From positions 1-19,755 of the forward strand of contig CAYFLR010000085.1 in NCBI GenBank assembly GCA_964343805.1: 19,755 nucleotides of DNA. Direction: 5' to 3'. Made by a program: the position numbers and the translations under genes. Positions 15,537-19,755 of the stretch are shown piece after piece. Numbering within the stretch: position 1 is the stretch's first letter; each line of letters starts with the position of its first letter. Below the pieces are notes generated by a model. It had not been told where the DNA came from and ran no database searches. It worked only from the letters and a program-made list of their open reading frames with translations. Origin of the DNA: CAYFLR01 sp964343805 (GTDB lineage Bacteria > Bdellovibrionota_B > Oligoflexia > CAYFLR01).

Positions 15537-15890
15537 GGGGTCCCCCTTGTTAAAAAAAACGGTTTCAATTTTTGTATAAAAAACGATTCGGAATTTAATC
15601 TCTAAATCTTAAGGGAAATATAAAAAAAATATAAAATGTCAGTAAAAACAACTTGCTGCATGGGGTTATTATCATCCGTCTCTCAGATTAAATTTTTAGA
15701 TCTCTTAACACAATTGATAAACAATAAACTCGACAANNNNNNNNNNAAAAAAAAGGAGTATGATTATATTACATCTCAATTAGTGTTTAGTTGTGCGTGT
15801 GCCTCCATAGTCAGATTGTGAGATTGATTCGTGGGTAGGTTTTCATGAGTGCTAAACGATTCGGTCAAAAAATTATGGAGGTCTAGGGTT
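15537..15890. other. AT-rich intergenic region with an assembly gap
   Basis: This is the divergent region between the minus-strand hypothetical gene and the RRM gene. It holds poly-A/T tracts, the N gap and an 11-base direct repeat (AAACGATTCGG at 15581-15591 and 15854-15864). A ribosome-site-like AAGGAG at 15753 precedes a 7-codon frame that I do not consider a gene. No well-formed promoter is apparent. Confidence 0.5.
15737..15746. other. Assembly gap (10 N)
   Basis: Ten N bases mark a join or unresolved bases. The true distance here is unknown, and nearby reading frames should be treated with care. Confidence 0.98.
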
Positions 15891-16196
15891 ATGAGTCAAA
15901 AGCTGTTTGTAGGTGGTATCAGCTGGGATACAACTGAAGATGGATTGCGCGATGCATTCAGCAAATTTGGAGAGCTACAAGAAGTAAAGATCATCAAAGA
16001 TCGTGATACTGGTAGATCTAGAGGATTTGGTTTTATCACTTATTCTCAATCAGAAGATGCGAGTGCCGCAATTGCTGATATGGATGGAACAGAGTTAGAT
16101 GGTCGTACAATTAAGGTAAACGAAGCACGCGATCGTAACGATCGTGGTCGTAACCAAGGTGGCGGCGGATACGGAAATCAAAGAAATCGTTGGTAA
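15891..16196 (+). CDS. RRM-type RNA-binding protein
   Basis: A 101-residue single RRM protein. RNP2 is LFVGGI (5-10) and RNP1 is RGFGFITY (44-51), with the RNA-stacking aromatics F6, F46 and F48 present. A short Arg/Gly/Asn-rich tail follows. Bacterial proteins of this kind bind single-stranded RNA and are often cold- or stress-related; the target is unknown. The ATG at 15891 is chosen because GGAGG lies nine bases upstream; an in-frame GTG at 15849 has no such site. The end overlaps the rhomboid reading frame. Confidence 0.93.
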   Translation: MSQKLFVGGISWDTTEDGLRDAFSKFGELQEVKIIKDRDTGRSRGFGFITYSQSEDASAAIADMDGTELDGRTIKVNEARDRNDRGRNQGGGGYGNQRNRW

Positions 16197-17226
16197 ATAT
16201 TTACTTATCCTAGTTGGGGGAAGTTGGCTTGTTTTCACCTTAGTTCATCTGGAGGTTTTGAACAGTCAAGAGGTCCTCAGACTAGGAATTTATCCAAGAT
16301 CATTAAAAGGGCTTGTGGGTTTAATCACAAGCCCTTTTTTGCATGGAAGTTTTTCTCATCTCTTCTCCAATAGTGTTGCTATTTGTGCACTTTCTTTGCT
16401 GGGTTTAACTCGCTATCCGAAAGTTATTGGACCAGTGATGCTCTTTTCCTGGTTCGGAAGTGGGGTTGGCATATGGATTATGGGGCGAGCCAGTTATCAT
16501 ATTGGGGCCAGTGGAATAGTTTATGGTCTAGCGTTTTTTATATTGATATTGGGATTTTTGCGTAAAGATCGTAGAAATGTAGCCCTATCTTTGCTGATCT
16601 GTTTTCTTTATGGGGGTATCTTCTTTGGGATACTACCTGGAGATCCTAAAGTGTCTTGGGAAGGCCATTTATGGGGGGGAGTTGTAGGTGTTTGTCTCGC
16701 TTTTTATTATCGCTCACAATTTCCGGTATTAACTCCTCTTTGGAAAAAGCAGATGGATTCTAATCTGCTCAAGGATCATGAGAATGCCCTGAATCAGCTG
16801 CAAGAGACTTTACCCACTTCTAACCTTTCCAATCTAGCTTCCTATGAACGAGAAGATCTTGATACTTACATACCCATTAAAACTAAATACATAGAAAACT
16901 GGCAAAAGTTTCGATTGGTGAGATGGGTTTATTCTCTTTTTGTTATTCTCGTTATTATTTCGGGACTTTTTGCGTCTTATCCTCATGTGTGGAGTGGTTT
17001 GATGTCCAGAGAAAGTTGGTTGGAGACCTTTTGGATGTTTGCCATTTCTTTCTTTATTTTATTTTTGATCATCCATTTTTGGCGATGTCCACGATGTAAA
17101 CATACTTTTAGAGTCAGTATTTACTTCGTCTCTTTAGATAACAGATGTTTTCATTGTGGGTTACCACAATTCTCTACCAATGACAGTGATCTTGTTCAAA
17201 ATTCACAAGACCAGACCTTAAATTAG
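16144..17226 (+). CDS. Rhomboid-family membrane protease with extra C-terminal part
   Basis: A 360-residue membrane protein. Residues about 18-190 form a six-helix rhomboid core with HGSFSHLFSN, the catalytic serine in GASG (S123) and the catalytic histidine in EGHLWGG (H175). After a soluble linker come two more hydrophobic segments (about 267-285 and 300-322) and a zinc-ribbon-like pair of CXXC motifs (CPRC and CFHC). The start is unclear: GTG 16144 and GTG 16159 both overlap the RRM gene and lack a good ribosome site, yet the first membrane helix begins only about 18 codons later, so the start cannot be far downstream. A perfect intrinsic terminator lies inside the coding region at 16305-16340. 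Confidence 0.88.
   Translation: MVVTKVAADTEIKEIVGKYLLILVGGSWLVFTLVHLEVLNSQEVLRLGIYPRSLKGLVGLITSPFLHGSFSHLFSNSVAICALSLLGLTRYPKVIGPVMLFSWFGSGVGIWIMGRASYHIGASGIVYGLAFFILILGFLRKDRRNVALSLLICFLYGGIFFGILPGDPKVSWEGHLWGGVVGVCLAFYYRSQFPVLTPLWKKQMDSNLLKDHENALNQLQETLPTSNLSNLASYEREDLDTYIPIKTKYIENWQKFRLVRWVYSLFVILVIISGLFASYPHVWSGLMSRESWLETFWMFAISFFILFLIIHFWRCPRCKHTFRVSIYFVSLDNRCFHCGLPQFSTNDSDLVQNSQDQTLN
16305..16340 (+). terminator. Intrinsic terminator inside the rhomboid gene
   Basis: A perfect 13-bp stem (16305-16317 with 16326-16338, 8-base loop) with a GGGCTTGTG core ends in six T. It lies 108 bases past the RRM stop and inside the rhomboid frame, where it encodes a conserved-looking stretch (SLKGLVGLITSPFLHG). 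It would end most RRM transcripts and limit rhomboid expression to read-through. Confidence 0.8.
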
Positions 17227-17287
17227 GTACCCCCATTTGGTGGAGATATGAGATAAATGGCTGTAAATGCGTTTTTTTTTACCGTAT

Positions 17288-17319
17288 ATTGTTGACAATT
17301 AGTTTCTCTATTGTATTAT
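17288..17319 (+). promoter_or_regulatory. Promoter and possible operator of the Rrf2-NifS-NifU genes
   Basis: TTGACA (17292-17297) and TATTAT (17314-17319) are 16 bases apart. The -35 box lies inside the dyad ATTGT-TG-ACAAT (17288-17299). This is a natural place for an Rrf2-type repressor to block its own operon, but the site does not clearly match a known IscR motif. Confidence 0.7.
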
Positions 17320-17347
17320 GGTCACTCAACAATAACTAGGGTGGGTG

Positions 17348-17773
17348 ATGTTTAAACTAAACAAAAAAGTTGAATACGCTTTGATTGCGATTAAGCATAT
17401 ACTTAAATTGCCTGTGGGCGAAAGAACTACAGCGAAGGAAATTAGTGATATGTATCACTGTCCTTTTGATGCCACTGCTCGTATGTTACAAATTATGGCT
17501 AAAGATGGAATCTTAGTCTCAGAGCAGGGAGTTAAGGGGGGATATATCCTTGCTAAAGATCTCAGCTCTGTCTCCTTATTCCAGCTTATGGAAATGGTGG
17601 AAGGTCCTGTCGGAATCACCTCTTGTACCATCAGTAATAACAAACCCGTTAAGTGTTGTCGGCAATCCTCTTGTAATGTAAGTACCCATTTAAACGTTTT
17701 AAATAAAAAACTAGTTGATTTTTGTCGTGAAATTTCGTTACAGGAACTGTTAAGCGAAAATGGATCAACTTAA
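17348..17773 (+). CDS. Rrf2-family regulator, probably iron-sulfur sensing
   Basis: A 141-residue Rrf2-type transcription factor with an N-terminal winged helix (KVEYALIAIKHI, then TAKEISDMY and GGYILAKD). Cysteines C93, C103, C104 and C109 sit where IscR-like members bind a [2Fe-2S] cluster, though spacing differs from E. coli IscR. Its place before nifS and nifU suggests feedback control of cluster assembly. ATG 17348 is chosen over GTG 17345 because the purine-rich AGGGTGG site is then better spaced. Confidence 0.92.
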   Translation: MFKLNKKVEYALIAIKHILKLPVGERTTAKEISDMYHCPFDATARMLQIMAKDGILVSEQGVKGGYILAKDLSSVSLFQLMEMVEGPVGITSCTISNNKPVKCCRQSSCNVSTHLNVLNKKLVDFCREISLQELLSENGST

Positions 17774-17847
17774 CGGTGACTGCTTTTCCACTGTAAGCAA
17801 GATATCTTTTCGATACATTAAAAATAGTAACAATAAGGAATGTTAAA

Positions 17848-19035
17848 ATGGCTGAGAGATATGTATACCTAGACAATAATGCCACCACTCCCCTACACCC
17901 TCGGGTTAAAGCGGCTATGGTTGAAGCTTTGGAATGCTTTGGAAATGCTTCTAGCATGCATGGTTTTGGACGTCAGGGCAGAGATATGATCGAAAATGCT
18001 CGTGCTCAAGTTGCCTCGTTTATGGGAGCCAAGGCAGATGATTTGGTCTTTTTGGGCAGTGGTTCTGAAGCGAACAATACTGTTATTAACATATTTGCCA
18101 GGGAATGTTTTACTTGTCATACAGGTAAACAAAACGGCCATCGTATTATATCAACGCCTATAGAGCATCCTTGTATTAAATCTACTCTCAATTGCCTTTT
18201 GAAAACGGGGCTGAAAGTCGACTTTGTCAATGTTGATTCTTATGGTCGAGTGGACTTAGATCACCTCGAACAACTCTTGAAAACCAAGACTCGCCTGGTT
18301 TCAATAATGATGGCCAATAATGAGATTGGAACTGTGATGGATATAAAGAAAATCTCTAAAATGGTTCACGATCATGGGGCTCTGTTTCACACTGATGCCG
18401 TACAGGCTGCGGGAAAAGTTCCTTTAGATGTCCAGGAATTAGACGTGGATTTTCTCTCCATGTCAGCTCATAAAATATATGGTCCGAAGGGAACTGGAGT
18501 TTTATATGTAAAAGAGGGGGTTCCCTTTTGCTCCTTCATTAACGGAGGACATCAAGAGCGAGGGCGAAGAGCTGGTACTGAGAATACCATTGGCATTGTC
18601 GGAATGGGAATGGCTGCCCAGGTCTTATCTGAATGTCTCCCGGAAGAGATGGAAAGAATTCTATCTCTAAAAAAGAAATTAAAAGCTGGTATTGAAGAAC
18701 AAATTCCTGATACATCTTTTAATGGTCATCAAGAGGAATGTGTCCCTGGAACTCTCAATGTCTCTTTTAAAGGGGTTGAGGGTGAAGCTATTCTTCTTTA
18801 TTTAGATATGGAAGGAATTGCTGTTTCTACTGGTTCTGCCTGTTCATCAGGTTCTTTGGAGCCTTCTTATGTGCTATTATCTTTGGGATTAGATTCTGAG
18901 ATGGCTCATGGCTCCATTCGTTTTAGTATTGGATCTATGAATACCGAAGAAGATATTGATTATGTATTAGAAAAACTTCCTCCCATCATTAAGAAGTTGA
19001 GAGGAATGTCCACCGCTTATATCAGGAGGTCCTAA
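17848..19035 (+). CDS. nifS: NifS/IscS-type cysteine desulfurase
   Basis: A 395-residue class V PLP enzyme that takes sulfur from cysteine for cluster assembly. It has the N-terminal YLDNNATTPLHP, the PLP lysine K209 (SAHKIYGPKG) and the active-site cysteine C332 (TGSACSSGSLEPS). The RAGTENTIG motif is also present, so all key residues are intact. AAGGA lies about eight bases before the ATG. It overlaps nifU by one base. nifS versus iscS is a naming choice; the partner's layout favours NifS/NifU. Confidence 0.95.
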   Translation: MAERYVYLDNNATTPLHPRVKAAMVEALECFGNASSMHGFGRQGRDMIENARAQVASFMGAKADDLVFLGSGSEANNTVINIFARECFTCHTGKQNGHRIISTPIEHPCIKSTLNCLLKTGLKVDFVNVDSYGRVDLDHLEQLLKTKTRLVSIMMANNEIGTVMDIKKISKMVHDHGALFHTDAVQAAGKVPLDVQELDVDFLSMSAHKIYGPKGTGVLYVKEGVPFCSFINGGHQERGRRAGTENTIGIVGMGMAAQVLSECLPEEMERILSLKKKLKAGIEEQIPDTSFNGHQEECVPGTLNVSFKGVEGEAILLYLDMEGIAVSTGSACSSGSLEPSYVLLSLGLDSEMAHGSIRFSIGSMNTEEDIDYVLEKLPPIIKKLRGMSTAYIRRS

Positions 19036-19637
19036 TGAAATGGGTATATACAGATAAGGTAAAAGATCATTTTATGAATCCTCGCAATGTAGTGGAAGAA
19101 GAGGAGGACACTTGGCCATTCGATGGTAAAGGTGTGGTGGGTAATATTAAATGTGGCGATGAAATGGCCTTTTATATCCAAGTGGATAAAGATAAAAATG
19201 TGATAAAAGACTGCCGTTGGAAAACCTATGGCTGTGCCAGTGCAATAGCCAGTACTTCCGTATTATCAGAAATGGTTAAAGGCATGACTTTAGAAGAGGC
19301 TTTCCGTCTCACCCCTAAAGATGTGGTAAAGGAACTTCAGGATTTACCAGATCACAAAATTCACTGTTCTGTACTGGGAGATAAAGCCCTTCGTTCAGCG
19401 ATTAATAATTATTATGAGCTCACTGACCAGCACGATAAAATCAAGAAAGAGACGGTGAAGGTCATTTGTCAATGTATGAACGTCACTGATCATGAAATAG
19501 AAGATCAAGTCTTAGAAGGAGCCAGATCCTTTGCTGACCTACAAGAGCGTACCAAGTGCAGTACGGTCTGTGGTAAATGCCAGGATGAGGTTACTCAATT
19601 GGTTGGGGTCTATATCGACCGCCATTTCTCCAAATAA
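19035..19637 (+). CDS. nifU: NifU-type scaffold with [2Fe-2S] domain, no Nfu domain
   Basis: A 200-residue scaffold for iron-sulfur assembly. The N-terminal IscU-like domain (about 1-128) carries C40 with D42 (KCGDE), C67 (YGCAS) and C111 (HCSV), the three scaffold cysteines and aspartate. A BFD-like [2Fe-2S] domain follows, with C145-X-C147 and C179-X2-C182. Full NifU of nitrogen fixers has a third, C-terminal Nfu domain, which is missing here, and no nitrogenase gene is in view, so a general housekeeping role is likely. Its ATG overlaps the nifS stop (TAATG), with AGGAGG inside the end of nifS. Confidence 0.93.
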   Translation: MKWVYTDKVKDHFMNPRNVVEEEEDTWPFDGKGVVGNIKCGDEMAFYIQVDKDKNVIKDCRWKTYGCASAIASTSVLSEMVKGMTLEEAFRLTPKDVVKELQDLPDHKIHCSVLGDKALRSAINNYYELTDQHDKIKKETVKVICQCMNVTDHEIEDQVLEGARSFADLQERTKCSTVCGKCQDEVTQLVGVYIDRHFSK

Positions 19638-19650
19638 GTTGGCTTCCATA

Positions 19651-19750
19651 AACGCACATCCACTTTGTTGACAAAAAAAATACGAGCAAGTCCGTACTTT
19701 GGTGTACTGTCCTTGCTCGTATTTTTTTTGTCGCCTAGTGGATGCCCGTT
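19651..19750. repeat. Long imperfect inverted repeat
   Basis: Beyond the perfect 21-bp terminator stem, the arms continue outward. AACG (19651-19654) pairs with CGTT (19747-19750), and CATCCACT (19657-19664) pairs with AGTGGATG (19737-19744), with short unpaired steps between. Total span is about 100 bases. It may be a complex terminator or a member of a dispersed palindromic repeat family. Confidence 0.7.
19670..19732. terminator. Bidirectional intrinsic terminator after nifU
   Basis: Perfect 21-bp arms (19670-19690 and 19712-19732) include eight A on the left and eight T on the right, around a GC-containing core (TACGAGCAAG). The 21-base loop holds a small GTAC/GTAC dyad. It should stop the Rrf2-NifS-NifU transcript and any transcript arriving from the right. 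Confidence 0.92.
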
Positions 19751-19755
19751 TCTGT

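Noticed and set aside
15636..15821. Plus-strand open frame crossing the N gap
   Set aside because: It is continuous only because N codons are ignored, and the predicted product resembles nothing.
17227..17290. Terminator after the rhomboid gene at the run of T near 17272
   Set aside because: No stable stem directly precedes the T-run; the CCCC/GGTGG pairing is short and too far upstream.

Overview
The window looks like a draft-assembly piece of an AT-rich Gram-negative chromosome. It contains a 10-base run of N, an exported subtilisin, a rhomboid protease, an Rrf2/NifS/NifU iron-sulfur cassette and an RRM RNA-binding protein. That mix would suit a Bdellovibrionota-like or other deltaproteobacterial-type lineage, but this is a weak inference; no marker here fixes the phylum.

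Left part (about 161-8726): a compact element of about 8.6 kb inserted at the 3' end of ssrA (tmRNA, minus strand, 8706-9059). A tyrosine integrase abuts ssrA, and a degraded copy of the tmRNA 3' end lies at 161-178 in direct orientation. All genes point right, towards ssrA. The integrase end holds an AlpA-like regulator, a phage-type replication initiator containing tandem 12-bp repeats (a possible internal origin), a small HTH protein and the integrase. This layout resembles phage satellites of the P4/PICI kind. The cargo at the other end is a membrane coiled-coil protein, an HTH-ImmA/IrrE metallopeptidase overlapping a PIN-like nuclease, a radical-SAM protein with a C-terminal EVE-like domain, and an unrecognised basic protein. 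The radical-SAM/EVE protein next to the ImmA/PIN pair is the best candidate here for an undescribed defence or nucleic-acid-modification system.

Middle part (minus strand, 8706-15536): a frameshifted putative exported protein with its own terminator, then a cysE-cysK-protease run (serine acetyltransferase, cysteine synthase, TPP-II-like subtilisin of 1204 residues), then ssrA with its own promoter. CysE ends in isoleucine, as expected if it docks into CysK.

Right part (plus strand, 15891-19755): an RRM protein overlapping a rhomboid protease gene that carries a perfect intrinsic terminator inside its reading frame. Next come an Rrf2 regulator with a clear promoter and an inverted repeat on its -35 box, a NifS-type cysteine desulfurase, and a NifU-type scaffold lacking the C-terminal Nfu domain. 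The window ends in a long imperfect inverted repeat that should terminate transcription in both directions.

No rRNA, complete tRNA, CRISPR array or insertion sequence was seen. All calls come from reading the sequence; no database search was run.
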